Below, piece after piece: positions 44,192-52,948 of a DNA stretch of 64,000 nucleotides. Position numbers and translations under genes: made by a program. The notes beneath the pieces are model-generated. The model saw only the letters and a list, made by a program, of their open reading frames with translations. It was not told the origin of the DNA and did not search any database. How positions within the stretch are numbered: position 1 is the stretch's first letter; every line of letters starts with the position of its first letter. The DNA lies in assembly GCA_900767465.1 (NCBI GenBank), contig CAAGAW010000020.1, forward strand, positions 89,268 through 153,267, given 5' to 3'. The DNA is from Clostridia bacterium (lineage in GTDB: Bacteria; Bacillota; Clostridia; Christensenellales; Pumilibacteraceae).

Positions 44192-45376
44192 TCAGTGGTG
44201 GAAAAGTCTCATTCCGGTAAACGCCATCACCATACCGTACTCGTCGCAACGATCGATTACGATCTGATCGCGTATCGAACCTCCGGGCTCTGCAACGTAC
44301 CTGACGCCGCTCTTTTTCGCTCGGTCGATATTGTCCGAGAACGGGAAGAACGCGTCCGATCCGAGCGAAACGCCGTCGATTCCGTTAAGATACTCGCGCA
44401 TTTCGGCTTCGGTGAACGGCTCGGGGCGACGGGTGAAATACCTCTGCCATACGCCGTCCGCCGTAACGTCCTCTTCGTTTTTGTTGATATATCCGTCGAT
44501 CGCGTTGTCGCGGTCGGGACGGGAAAGTTCGGGAAGGAACGGGAGCGAAAGAACTTTGTCGCTTTGCCGCAAGAACCACGTATCCGCTTTGCCGCCCGCA
44601 AGCCGCGTGCAATGAATACGCGACTGCTGACCCGCTCCCACGCCTATCGCCTGTCCGCCGAACGCATAGCAAACCGAGTTCGACTGCGTGTATTTAAGCG
44701 TGATAAGCGACACGATAAGGTCGATTTTCGCGCTTTCGGGAAGATCCTTGTTTTTCGTGACGACGTTTGAAAGCAACGCCTTATCGATCTTAAAGTCGTT
44801 TCTTCCCTGCTCGAAAGTCACGCCGAAAACCTGTTTTCTTTCGATTTTTTCCGGAACGTAAGACGGATCGATTTTTACTATATTATAGTTACCCTTGCGC
44901 TTGGTTTTAAGAAGTTCGAGCGCGTCCGGCGTAAAGCCCGGGGCGATAACGCCGTCCGACACCTCGCGGAAAATGAGTTTCGCGGTGGTAAGATCGCACG
45001 TATCCGACAGCGAAATCCAGTCGCCGTACGAACACATTCTGTCCGTGCCTCTCGCGCGGGCGTACGCACACGCAAGCGGCGAATCGTCGAGTCCTTCGAT
45101 ATCGTCCGCAAAGCAAGCCTTTTTAAGCGTTTCGGGCAAAACGATACCCACCGCCGCCGACGTCGGACTTACGTGCTTGAACGAAGTCGCCGCCGCCTTG
45201 CCGGTAGCCTCTTTGAGTTCTTTGACGAGTTGCCAGCCGTTGAACGCGTCGAGGAAGTTGATATATCCCGGTCGACCCGACAATATTTCGATCGGAAGAT
45301 CGGATCCGTCCGACATAAAAATCCGTGCGGGCTTTTGATTCGGGTTGCAGCCGTATTTAAGTTCGAATTCTTTCAT
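44192..45376 (-). CDS. purH: AICAR formyltransferase (PurH lacking the IMP cyclohydrolase domain)
   Basis: 394 residues, only the AICAR transformylase part of PurH: it opens ELKYGCNPNQKPARIFMSDG, has the catalytic SFKHVSPTSAAVGI (Lys-His) block, GQQSRIHCTRLAGGKADTW and SDAFFPFSDNIDRAKKSG. The N-terminal methylglyoxal-synthase-like cyclohydrolase domain (about 190 residues) of ordinary PurH is missing. It forms FAICAR from AICAR and 10-formyl-THF; ring closure is left to the PurO-like protein encoded just upstream. Start 45376 is the first with a ribosome site (GGAGATATAAA). An 81-base gap with a hairpin separates it from purO. Confidence 0.92.
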   Translation of the reverse strand: MKEFELKYGCNPNQKPARIFMSDGSDLPIEILSGRPGYINFLDAFNGWQLVKELKEATGKAAATSFKHVSPTSAAVGIVLPETLKKACFADDIEGLDDSPLACAYARARGTDRMCSYGDWISLSDTCDLTTAKLIFREVSDGVIAPGFTPDALELLKTKRKGNYNIVKIDPSYVPEKIERKQVFGVTFEQGRNDFKIDKALLSNVVTKNKDLPESAKIDLIVSLITLKYTQSNSVCYAFGGQAIGVGAGQQSRIHCTRLAGGKADTWFLRQSDKVLSLPFLPELSRPDRDNAIDGYINKNEEDVTADGVWQRYFTRRPEPFTEAEMREYLNGIDGVSLGSDAFFPFSDNIDRAKKSGVRYVAEPGGSIRDQIVIDRCDEYGMVMAFTGMRLFHH

Positions 45377-45418
45377 TTTATATCTCCGTAAAAGTCGGTT
45401 CTTTTTCGCTCCACGTCG

Positions 45419-45448
45419 CAAAAACGTACGTACGTATGTTCGTTTTTG
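45419..45448 (-). terminator. Hairpin inside the purine operon (purO-purH gap)
   Basis: CAAAAACG / CGTTTTTG stem around TACGTACGTATGTT, with the T tract inside the 3' arm. It may be a partial terminator, attenuator or processing site that adjusts downstream gene dosage. Confidence 0.4.
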
Positions 45449-45457
45449 TAACGCGGC

Positions 45458-46174
45458 TTATTTGTTCTTGTTGATTATAACGTCCGATTCTTCGCCTGTA
45501 AGAAGGTCGGTATAGCGCACGAACAACGAAATTTTGTTGTCATTATCGAGCGCGTTCCAGACCGAATCGGCAAACTTTTCGGGTTCGGGAACGATCGCGA
45601 TACGTTTCGGCTCGCCGGTAAACGTGGGAAGCGGGTTTCCGCCGCGCTCGTACGTGCTTATAAAGTGACCGACTCCGGCGACGGGAACGTACTCGTAGAA
45701 AAAGCGATTGCACGCCCCTCCCGCCTCGTCCGCGCTTTTGAGTATGCTCATACGATAGCGATAGCCGTCCGAGAAATCGAACTCGCAACTGATACGGGGT
45801 GTGAAATTAGGCGCGTCCGGCTCGAACTCGCGGGTGCGGAGCGCGCCGATAAAATCGCCGCCGTTTTCGATACCTTTTGCGATTGTGTCCGTCTGATCGC
45901 CGTTGGTTACTATAAGTTTGTCGCCCGTTTTACGCACCGCGGCGTAAATTATGAGGCTGGGGTCGACGACTTTCGACGGATCGAACGGCTCGGTAAAGAG
46001 CGCGTCGTCGCGATAAACGAACACGCGGTTGCGGCTGTTTTCGCTCCGGCCCGAAATAAAGTACGCGGTAACCGCTTTTTTCCCGTCCGGAGTAAGTCCT
46101 GCGACTATTCCTCTGCCGACGTAATCTATTTTACCGATCGTATCCTCGATGGTTTTTACTTCGTAAACGCTCAT
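45458..46174 (-). CDS. purO: IMP cyclohydrolase, PurO type
   Basis: 238 residues from the ATG at 46174, which overlaps the purN stop as ATGA (46171-46174). The sequence matches the PurO family (PF07826), first known from archaea: YVGRGIVAGLTPDGKKAVTA, YFISGRSENSRNRVFVY, IVTNGDQTDTIAKGI and FEPDAPNFTPRISCEF. It closes the IMP ring from FAICAR, replacing the domain missing from PurH. Its place between purN and purH in one operon strongly supports the assignment. Confidence 0.88.
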   Translation of the reverse strand: MSVYEVKTIEDTIGKIDYVGRGIVAGLTPDGKKAVTAYFISGRSENSRNRVFVYRDDALFTEPFDPSKVVDPSLIIYAAVRKTGDKLIVTNGDQTDTIAKGIENGGDFIGALRTREFEPDAPNFTPRISCEFDFSDGYRYRMSILKSADEAGGACNRFFYEYVPVAGVGHFISTYERGGNPLPTFTGEPKRIAIVPEPEKFADSVWNALDNDNKISLFVRYTDLLTGEESDVIINKNK

Positions 46175-46791
46175 TCTCTCTCCTTTGAGATTATCTCTTT
46201 GCCGATCTCCTCGATCGCAAGCGGAAGCAACACCCACTCGGCTTGTTCCATAACGCGCTTTTGTAAAATTTCGGGCGTGTCGCCGCGGTAAACGTCCACG
46301 GCTTTCTGGAAAATAATCCTGCCGCCGTCCGGGATCTCGTTGACGTAATGCACGGTCGCTCCGGTAAGTTTAACGCCTCTTGCGAGCGCGGCTTCGTGGA
46401 CTTTGAGCCCGTAAAACCCCTTGCCGCAGAACGCGGGTATAAGCGAGGGGTGAACGTTGATTATCCTTTCGGGATAATCCGCCACAAAATCCGGACTTAA
46501 AATCGTCAGAAATCCGGCAAGCACGATAAGGTCGGGGCAAAACGCGTCGATCGCCGCCCGAAGGTGCCGCTCGAATTCCGTCTTGTCCGCGTAGTCGCTT
46601 TTGTCCACCGCCGCGAACGGGATTCCGTTTTTGTCCGCGCGGGTAAGCGCGTAAGCCGCGGGGTTGTCGGCTATTACTCCGACGATTTGCGCGTGCGCGA
46701 TCCTGCCGGACTTTTGCGCGTCCAGAATCGCCTGTAAGTTTGTGCCGCCGCCCGAAACGAGCACGACGACGTTTATTTTTTCTCTTGCCAT
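46171..46791 (-). CDS. purN: Phosphoribosylglycinamide formyltransferase
   Basis: 206 residues of the GART/PurN family: VVLVSGGGTNLQAILDAQKS, the IGVIADNPAAYALTRA segment, DLIVLAGFLTILSPDFVADY and NVHPSLIPAFCGKGFYG with the catalytic His-Pro-Ser block, then GATVHYVNEIPDGGRIIFQK. It transfers formyl from 10-formyl-THF to GAR. There are 13 bases between it and purM, and it is coupled to purO by ATGA. Confidence 0.95.
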   Translation of the reverse strand: MAREKINVVVLVSGGGTNLQAILDAQKSGRIAHAQIVGVIADNPAAYALTRADKNGIPFAAVDKSDYADKTEFERHLRAAIDAFCPDLIVLAGFLTILSPDFVADYPERIINVHPSLIPAFCGKGFYGLKVHEAALARGVKLTGATVHYVNEIPDGGRIIFQKAVDVYRGDTPEILQKRVMEQAEWVLLPLAIEEIGKEIISKERE

Positions 46792-46804
46792 TGTCTTTAC
46801 CTTA

Positions 46805-47851
46805 TCAGATAAGTTCGATTTTCTCGTCGCCTTTCACGATCTCGCCGAGGAGGTAAGCGTCCTCGCCCGCCTCTTTAAGAATCGAAATCGCTTTGTCGGC
46901 GTCTGCCGCGGAAACGACTATGCTCATACCCACGCCCATATTGAACGTATTGAACATATCGCGCTCGGACACGTTGCCTTTTTTTGCGATAAGGTCGAAA
47001 ATCGGCAGAACGCGCACGTTTTTCTTTTCGATTCTTGCGCAAAGTCCGTCGGGAATACTGCGCGGAATATTCTCGTAGAATCCGCCGCCGGTGATGTGCG
47101 AAATCCCCTTGACTTTTACCGATTCGAGCAGTTTAAGTACGGGCTTGACGTAAATTCTGGTGGGGGTAAGCAACGTTTCGCCCACGCTTTTGCCGCCGAG
47201 TTCGGCGCAGGGCGATTTGATGTCAGCGTTTTCCACGTCGAAAACCTTTCTTACGAGCGAAAATCCGTTAGAATGAACGCCGCTTGACGGAAGCGCGATA
47301 ATCGCGTCGCCCTCGCGCATGGTCGTATTGTCTATAATCTTATCCTTGTCCACGACGCCCGTCGAATAACCGGCGAGGTCGTATTCGTTTTCGGGATAGA
47401 ACCCCGGCATTTCCGCCGTTTCTCCGCCGACGAGCGCGGCTCCCGCCATAACGCAACCGTCCGCAACGCCCTTTACTATGTCCGCGATACGATCGGGTAC
47501 GAGTTTTCCGCACGCGATATAGTCGAGGAAAATAAGCGGTTTCGCGCCCGAGCAAACGATGTCGTTTACGCACATAGCCACGCAGTCGATACCGACCGTG
47601 TCGTGCTTGTCCATAATGAACGCGAGTTTGAGTTTGGTTCCCACGCCGTCCGTACCGCTTACGAGTACCGGCTTGGATATGCCTTCGAGGTCGAGTTCGA
47701 ACAGTCCGCCGAATCCGCCGATACCGCCGCAAACGCCTTTCGTTGCGGTGCGCGCGACGTGCGACTTCATAAGTTCGACGGCTTTGTATCCCGCGGTAAT
47801 GTCGACTCCCGCCGCAGCGTACGCTTCCGATCTGGAAATTCCTTTTTTCAT
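46805..47851 (-). CDS. purM: Phosphoribosylformylglycinamidine cyclo-ligase
   Basis: 348 residues, usual PurM length. It opens [20 protein letters not shown], has [20 protein letters not shown] and [20 protein letters not shown] for the nucleotide site, [20 protein letters not shown], and [19 protein letters not shown]. It makes AIR from FGAM with ATP. AAGGAGAAGT precedes the ATG; purF ends 42 bases upstream. Confidence 0.95.
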   Translation of the reverse strand: MKKGISRSEAYAAAGVDITAGYKAVELMKSHVARTATKGVCGGIGGFGGLFELDLEGISKPVLVSGTDGVGTKLKLAFIMDKHDTVGIDCVAMCVNDIVCSGAKPLIFLDYIACGKLVPDRIADIVKGVADGCVMAGAALVGGETAEMPGFYPENEYDLAGYSTGVVDKDKIIDNTTMREGDAIIALPSSGVHSNGFSLVRKVFDVENADIKSPCAELGGKSVGETLLTPTRIYVKPVLKLLESVKVKGISHITGGGFYENIPRSIPDGLCARIEKKNVRVLPIFDLIAKKGNVSERDMFNTFNMGVGMSIVVSAADADKAISILKEAGEDAYLLGEIVKGDEKIELI

Positions 47852-47893
47852 ACTGACTTCTCCTTGTCGTTAAATGAGGTAAGCCGCCCGCCT

Positions 47894-49318
47894 TTACTTT
47901 CTGATAGGCAATTCAAAGCGGTTTTTATGAGTTTCGCTCGGTATTTCGGTCGGGTAATTGCCGTCGAAACACGCGGTGCAGAACCCGCTCTTTTCGTTTA
48001 CGCGGGCGATTTCCTTTACGCCCTCCACACTGAGATAGCCGAGGCTGTCCACTCCGATCTCTTCCGCGATTTCTTCGATACTCTTACGGCACGCGATCAG
48101 GTTGTCGCGCGAATCGATATCCGTTCCGTAATAGCACGGATTGACAAACGGCGGAGCGGACACGCGCATATGCACTTCTTTCGCGCCCGCGTCCCGAAGC
48201 AGTTTTACTATACGTCCGCTCGTCGTTCCGCGAACGATCGAATCGTCGATAAGCACCACGCGCTTGCCTTTTATCTCGCTCGAAATCGGGTTAAGCTTGA
48301 TTTTTACGCCGTTTACGCGGCTTTTCTTGTCGGGCGCGATAAACGTCCTGCCGATATATTTGTTTTTGATGAATCCGATCGAATACGGAATACCCGACTC
48401 CCGCGCGTAACCGAGCGCGGCGTCGAGTCCCGAATCGGGAACGCCCACGACCACGTCCGCGTCCACTTTATGCTCGCGGGCAAGGATTTCTCCCGCTTTT
48501 ACGCGCGCTTCGTGAACGCTCGCTCCCTCGATAACCGAATCGGGACGGGCGAAGTAAACGTACTCGAAAACGCATAACGTATGCGGTTTTTCGTCACAGT
48601 GGTTACGAATCGAACGCACTCCCTGATCGGTGAAAACGAGTACTTCGCCGGGGTCGAGGTCGCGGATCAGTTTTGCTCCGACGGCGTCGAGCGCGCAACT
48701 TTCGGACGCGACGTAATACGTGCCGTCCTTGGTTTTGCCGTAGCAAAGCGGTCTGAACCCGTTCTCGTCGCGGGCGGCGATAAGTTTTTGCGGGGACATC
48801 ACGACGAGCGAATACGCGCCTTCGAGCCTGTTCATCGCGCGGCAGACGGCGTCCTCGATCGTGCCGGTTTTAAGCCGCTCTTCCGTGATGAGATATGATA
48901 TTACCTCGGTGTCCGAAGTGGTATGGAAAATCGATCCTTTCGCTTCGAACTCGCGGCGAAGTTCGTACGCGTTGGTAAGGTTTCCGTTGTGGGCGAGAGC
49001 CATACTGCCCTTGAAATGGTTTACGACGACGGGCTGAGCGTTTATCCGCCCGCCGCTGCCGGTAGTCCCGTAACGAACGTGACCGACGGCAATGCTTCCG
49101 CCGCCGAGCCGGGCAAGCACGTCGGGCGTAAATACGTCGTTGACTATGCCAACGTCCTTGTACGAATTAAAAACTCCGTCGCTGTTTACCGCGATTCCGC
49201 ACGACTCCTGACCGCGGTGCTGAAGCGCGAACAGTCCGAAGTAAACCGATTGCGCGATCGTCGGATTTTCCTTGCCGAAAACGCCGAAAACGCCGCACTC
49301 TTCTCTTATTTCAGCCAT
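47894..49318 (-). CDS. purF: Amidophosphoribosyltransferase
   Basis: 474 residues, Bacillus-type PurF. The Ntn-glutaminase nucleophile is Cys 8 (EECGVFGVFG) after a seven-residue propeptide, so processing is expected. YFGLFALQHRGQESCGIAVN follows, and the PRPP loop is VVLIDDSIVRGTTSGRIVKL. The C-terminal CTACFDGNYPTEIP holds Cys residues of the usual Fe-S cluster. It commits PRPP to purine synthesis and is normally feedback-inhibited by nucleotides. purC ends 11 bases upstream. Confidence 0.95.
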   Translation of the reverse strand: MAEIREECGVFGVFGKENPTIAQSVYFGLFALQHRGQESCGIAVNSDGVFNSYKDVGIVNDVFTPDVLARLGGGSIAVGHVRYGTTGSGGRINAQPVVVNHFKGSMALAHNGNLTNAYELRREFEAKGSIFHTTSDTEVISYLITEERLKTGTIEDAVCRAMNRLEGAYSLVVMSPQKLIAARDENGFRPLCYGKTKDGTYYVASESCALDAVGAKLIRDLDPGEVLVFTDQGVRSIRNHCDEKPHTLCVFEYVYFARPDSVIEGASVHEARVKAGEILAREHKVDADVVVGVPDSGLDAALGYARESGIPYSIGFIKNKYIGRTFIAPDKKSRVNGVKIKLNPISSEIKGKRVVLIDDSIVRGTTSGRIVKLLRDAGAKEVHMRVSAPPFVNPCYYGTDIDSRDNLIACRKSIEEIAEEIGVDSLGYLSVEGVKEIARVNEKSGFCTACFDGNYPTEIPSETHKNRFELPIRK

Positions 49319-49329
49319 ATTATCACCGT

Positions 49330-50037
49330 TTAACCGAAGATTCTGTTCATCATTTCGTTATAAGCCGCTTCCACGCCGCCGAGGTCTCTGCGGAAACGGT
49401 CTTTGTCGAGTTTTTCGCCCGTTTTCGCGTCCCAGAAACGGCAGGTGTCGGGCGAAATTTCGTCCGCAAGCACGATGGTGCCGTCCGGAAGACGACCGAA
49501 TTCGAGTTTGAAGTCGATAAGGCGTACGCCGATGCCGAGGAAAAACTCTTTCATGACTTCGTTTACGCGGAAAGCGTATTTTTTGATCGTCTCGATTTCG
49601 TCGCGGGTTGCGAGCGAAAGCGCGATCGCGTGATACGAGTTTATGAGCGGATCGCCGAGGTCGTCGTTTTTGTACGAAAACTCGATGGTCGGCTGAGCGA
49701 AAACGATACCCTCTTCCACGCCGTAACGCTTTGCGAACGAGCCTGCCGACACGTTGCGGATAATAACTTCGAGCGGAACGATCGAGACTCTTTTTACTAA
49801 GGTTTCGCGATCGGAAAGTTCGCGGACGAAGTGGGTGGGAACGCCCGCTTTTTCGAGCGTCTGCATCATAAAGTTGGTTACTTTGTTGTTGATTGCGCCT
49901 TTGCCTTCGATCGTGCCTTTTTTAAGCCCGTTAAAAGCGGTCGCGTCGTCTTTGTACGAGACGAGCAAAATCGACGGATCGTCCGTTTCGAAAACTTTTT
50001 TCGCCTTTCCTTCGTACAGTTGTTTACCTCTTTCCAT
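49330..50037 (-). CDS. purC: SAICAR synthetase
   Basis: 235 residues, standard length. [59 protein letters not shown] and [20 protein letters not shown] are PurC signatures. It joins aspartate to CAIR with ATP. AAGGAGAT precedes the ATG, 32 bases after purE. Confidence 0.95.
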   Translation of the reverse strand: MERGKQLYEGKAKKVFETDDPSILLVSYKDDATAFNGLKKGTIEGKGAINNKVTNFMMQTLEKAGVPTHFVRELSDRETLVKRVSIVPLEVIIRNVSAGSFAKRYGVEEGIVFAQPTIEFSYKNDDLGDPLINSYHAIALSLATRDEIETIKKYAFRVNEVMKEFFLGIGVRLIDFKLEFGRLPDGTIVLADEISPDTCRFWDAKTGEKLDKDRFRRDLGGVEAAYNEMMNRIFG

Positions 50038-50069
50038 ATCGAAAATCTCCTTGAAAAAATTGTATGCGT

Positions 50070-50564
50070 TTATTTATTGAACTTTTCCGCTACTTCCGCG
50101 TCGGACGCGAGAGCCTTTTCTCTGTCTTTTTCGCGGCGGACGCGAAGTTTCTCCGCTACCGTTTCGTCGCTCGTTGCGAGTATCTGAGCGGCAAGCAAAG
50201 CGGCGTTGGCACCTCCGTTTACCGCGACGCACGCAACCGGAACCCCCGATGGCATCATTACGGTAGACAACAAAGCGTCAACGCCGTCCATTACGTTAGA
50301 TTTGCAGGGTACTCCGATTACCGGCAGTACCGTATTAGCCGCAAGCGCGCCCGCAAGGTGAGCCGCCATTCCGGCAAAACCGACTAAAACGGCAAAACCG
50401 TTTTTTTCGGCGTTCCGCGCGAAATCCGCAGCCTTGTCCGGACAGCGGTGCGCGGAATATACGTGAACCTCGTACCCGATACCGAGTTCGTCCAGAACGG
50501 CAACGGCCTTTTCGACGACCGGAAGATCGCTCGCGCTGCCCATGATAAGTCCGACTTTTTTCAT
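50070..50564 (-). CDS. purE: N5-carboxyaminoimidazole ribonucleotide mutase (class I PurE)
   Basis: 164 residues with [60 protein letters not shown] and [10 protein letters not shown], the PurE core. The Ser-Ala-His-Arg block marks class I, which uses N5-CAIR; purK is not in the window. It is the first gene of the operon, directly after a ZTP riboswitch. AAAGGAGA precedes the ATG. Confidence 0.95.
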   Translation of the reverse strand: MKKVGLIMGSASDLPVVEKAVAVLDELGIGYEVHVYSAHRCPDKAADFARNAEKNGFAVLVGFAGMAAHLAGALAANTVLPVIGVPCKSNVMDGVDALLSTVMMPSGVPVACVAVNGGANAALLAAQILATSDETVAEKLRVRREKDREKALASDAEVAEKFNK

Positions 50565-50585
50565 TTTTCGAGTCTCCTTTCAATT

Positions 50586-50727
50586 AAAAAGGGCGCAAAC
50601 CTCCGTTCCGCATAGAATCCCTTTTGCGGATCGGTGTTTCGCGCCCAGACGGTCGGCTTTAACCGGTGTTCCCGTTCCACCGCAGTGTGCTCTGCGATAT
50701 TTCCGTCAGTCGCGGGAAACCTCTTAA
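50586..50727 (-). promoter_or_regulatory. ZTP (pfl-motif) riboswitch with terminator, upstream of purE
   Basis: The reverse strand shows the pfl-motif cores: CGCGACTGACGGAAATAT at about 50716-50697, the GTGGAACGGGAACACCGG segment, and GCCGACCGTCTGGGC at 50657-50643. The last core overlaps the 5' arm of a terminator stem (GGGCGCgAAAC ... GGTTTgCGCCC, 50647-50591) ended by TTTTT. ZTP, or ZMP made when 10-formyl-THF runs short, should stabilise the aptamer and let transcription into the purine operon proceed. Confidence 0.92.
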
Positions 50728-50738
50728 CTTACGAGTCA

Positions 50739-50767
50739 AGTTTAGCATATCGGCGGTCTTTTGTCAA
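50739..50767 (-). promoter_or_regulatory. Promoter of the ZTP-controlled purine operon
   Basis: TTGACA (50767-50762), 17-base spacer and TAAACT (50744-50739), with the riboswitch beginning at about 50732. Confidence 0.8.
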
Positions 50768-50895
50768 CCGTTTTCGCGGCTCGACGAGGTGAAAAAAACT
50801 TCACTTGCCGCGCCGGTTTTCTTTTCTTTATCCGCAAAAAAAATGCCGGCGGTTGAGCCGACATTCCGATTGTGTTCGTCCGATTACGGTAACGT

Positions 50896-50929
50896 CGCAA
50901 AAACGACGATACGTTATAACGTTTTTGCG
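50896..50929 (-). terminator. Terminator overlapping the end of the epimerase gene
   Basis: CGCAAAAACG / CGTTTTTGCG, with the stop codon (50914-50916) inside the hairpin. The T tract is part of the 3' arm. Confidence 0.5.
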
Positions 50930-51708
50930 TTGTAGTCCGAAAAAAGTTCTTTATGATTCTTCGCTTTTTCGGCGGGCGTTCCCTCGCTTTCGTAATTGAA
51001 CGCGCCTGCGTAGCCGACCTTTTCGAGCGCGGCGATAACGGCGTTCCAGTCGATTTTTCCGCGCTTCGGGAGAAGATGTCTCTCGTCGATAAAGTCGTAG
51101 TCGGATACGTGCGTCGTCGCGATTCTTTTGCCGAGGACGGGGATCGCTTCTTCGGGTTTTTCTTTAAGAAAATGATTTACGTCAAGGCAGACTTTTACGT
51201 CGGCGGCGGCGACGATCGCGCTAAGTTCCGCGGCGGTATTGCCAAGACATGTACGCGGCAGATCTTCCACGCAAATCGCCGAATTCGTCGCGGCTTTAAG
51301 TTCGCCGAGCGAACGGACGAGCGCGGCGATCTTCGCGTTACGATCGCCGTCCGCTATCGGCTCGAAACTGCCGTGAACGACGTACCCGAACGGTTTATAC
51401 GGATCGATACGCTTTATAAGGTTTATCGCCCGTAAAACCGCGTCCGCGCGCTTAGACTCGTCAAGATCGGAAAAATCCCAGCGCGGACCGAACGGAATAT
51501 GCACGGCGTTGAGTTTAAGACCGGTAGTCTCCGCAACATCGAGTTCGCTCTCTATTCCGAGAAAAAGTTGTTTCTCTTTCTCCTCTTCCCGCCAGAACGA
51601 GCAAAGATCGTAGTCGAACGAATAAAATCCGTTCTCTTTAAGTTCGCCGAGCGTTTCGGTAAAGCCGTCGCCCGCATTCACGCTCGTTCCGAGTTGAAGA
51701 TCGTACAT
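50914..51708 (-). CDS. Sugar phosphate isomerase/epimerase-like TIM-barrel protein
   Basis: 264 residues of the xylose-isomerase-like (AP_endonuc_2) superfamily: LKLNAVHIPFGPRWDFSDLD, GYVVHGSFEPIADGDRNAKI, SAICVEDLPRTCLGNTAAEL, VKVCLDVNHFLKEKPEEAIP and ATTHVSDYDFIDERHLLPKR provide Glu, Asp and His metal ligands. Substrates in this family are very diverse, so no specific function is given. Start 51708 follows a G-rich site; the promoter lies at 51749-51777. It is a single-gene unit between the purine operon and the AcnX operon. Confidence 0.8.
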   Translation of the reverse strand: MYDLQLGTSVNAGDGFTETLGELKENGFYSFDYDLCSFWREEEKEKQLFLGIESELDVAETTGLKLNAVHIPFGPRWDFSDLDESKRADAVLRAINLIKRIDPYKPFGYVVHGSFEPIADGDRNAKIAALVRSLGELKAATNSAICVEDLPRTCLGNTAAELSAIVAAADVKVCLDVNHFLKEKPEEAIPVLGKRIATTHVSDYDFIDERHLLPKRGKIDWNAVIAALEKVGYAGAFNYESEGTPAEKAKNHKELFSDYNAKTL

Positions 51709-51748
51709 AAAATTATCCCCCTTAAGCCGGTTTGTCTTATTTATGATA

Positions 51749-51777
51749 ATTATACTCCGTCCGCGCCTTTCCGTCAA
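51749..51777 (-). promoter_or_regulatory. Promoter of the epimerase-like gene
   Basis: TTGACG (51777-51772), 17-base spacer and TATAAT (51754-51749). Confidence 0.75.
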
Positions 51778-51829
51778 GCACGGATCGGGGATAAAAAAGT
51801 GATATTTGAAGTTGTGGGATAAAACGAAA

Positions 51830-52320
51830 AAACGAGCGATTATTCTCGTTTCCGGCGCGAAGGCTTTCTCGGCGGTGAGCCGCCGGCGGCGCAGAACCTG
51901 CGCGGGCAAGTATTTGGGTTAGTCGTGTATGATTTTTATCGTTTCTACCGCAGGGGAGTTATCGGCGGTGAGCCGCCGCTGGCGAGCGGGCTGGCGCGGG
52001 TACGTGGCGTGCCGTTTCTATTTTAGGGGATTTCTCGACTACGCTCGAAATGACAATGTGTTAGTTTGGTTTTAAGATGTCATTTCGACCGGAGTGAGGA
52101 CGACAGTCCGAACGCAGTGGAGAAATCCCCCACGGAAAGAGTTTTTCGTCCGTGTACGCAAGTAAGTCTTCCCTTCCGGGAGATTGCCACGCTTCGGCTG
52201 CGCCTTCGCTCGCAATGACAGTGGCGAAATACCTTTTCGCTTGGGTTAATGCGGTCGCAAAGCGTGAGCGGGCTATCTCAAAGCACGCCGTGGCGAAGAA
52301 GAACGGTGCAGATCGCGACA
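51830..52320. repeat. Mosaic intergenic repeat field 3
   Basis: It contains GGCGGTGAGCCGCCGGCGG blocks (about 51870 and 51965), a family A hairpin ending CTCGAAATGACA (52026-52052), an inverted family A copy (TGTCATTTCGACCGGAGTGA, 52078) and a family D hairpin (about 52171-52220, TCCGGGAGATTGCCACGCTT ... CGCAATGACA). No gene is supported. Confidence 0.8.
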
Positions 52321-52328
52321 ACAGGCGT

Positions 52329-52375
52329 AAAAAAAACGGCAGGCGCGTACTTTCCGTACGTAACTGCCGTTTTTT
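52329..52375. terminator. Strong bidirectional terminator of the AcnX operon
   Basis: AAAAAACGGCAG / CTGCCGTTTTTT around an inner TACG-containing helix; T tracts on both strands. It lies 130 bases downstream of the last AcnX gene, and the stretch between holds no recognised gene. Confidence 0.75.
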
Positions 52376-52504
52376 ACTCGTAATTTGATTGCCGTTGCGA
52401 GCAAGAGTGCCGTAGAGTTCGGCAACAGGTGCGGACGCGAAGCGTGAGCGTGCTGTCTGCACGTGACCGGTTCGTGTCAGCACACGTAGCCGAAATATGC
52501 GGTG

Positions 52505-52948
52505 CTATTGCTCGCAACGAACGGTGACGGTTCCGTCCTCGTCTATAATCACCGTCATACCGTCCTTTACAAAATCGAGGAAATCGTCGCCGAGGCTGTC
52601 GACGGTTACGATTTTGTTTTCCGTCCAGACGGAAGCGAGGATGGTTCCGGCGGCGGCGAGCGAATCTATGGGTTTTGAAAAAAGCATGGCTGCGGGGTTG
52701 CAACCGATAACGGCGGCGTTATAAAGCACCATACCGCCAGTTGTCGAACCTATGGTCTGGGGAAGGCAGAGCGCGACTCCCACGGTCGACTTTCCGTACA
52801 AATCCTTATTGTTCTGATCGGTGCAGACGTTGTAACCGTCTTTGCAGTTCTTATACGAAGCGAGCGTATTGAACCCCTCGCGGCTGACGAGCGCTTTGAG
52901 CGAGGCTTTGCCGCCTGCAACCGGACGACCTTTAAAAACTCTTTCCAT
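52505..52948 (-). CDS. Aconitase X small subunit (swivelling domain, DUF126)
   Basis: 147 residues. It opens ERVFKGRPVAGGKASLKALV, then SREGFNTLASYKNC, DLYGKSTVGVALCLPQTIGS with TTGGMVLYNAA, and AAMLFSKPIDSLAAAGTILA. This is the small swivelling domain of aconitase X; the STVGV and TIGS-TTGG pattern is its active-site region. Its ATG shares a base with the large-subunit stop (TAATG, 52950-52946), so the two are made together. Characterised AcnX enzymes dehydrate mevalonate-5-phosphate (archaea) or cis-3-hydroxy-L-proline (bacteria); which applies here, if either, is unknown. Confidence 0.88.
   Translation of the reverse strand: MERVFKGRPVAGGKASLKALVSREGFNTLASYKNCKDGYNVCTDQNNKDLYGKSTVGVALCLPQTIGSTTGGMVLYNAAVIGCNPAAMLFSKPIDSLAAAGTILASVWTENKIVTVDSLGDDFLDFVKDGMTVIIDEDGTVTVRCEQ

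Noticed and set aside
50586..50727. Guanine/adenine (xpt-type) purine riboswitch before purE
   Set aside because: The TATA-flanked three-way junction cores of the purine class are absent, while GACTGACGG and GCCGACCGTCTGGGC match the ZTP/pfl motif.
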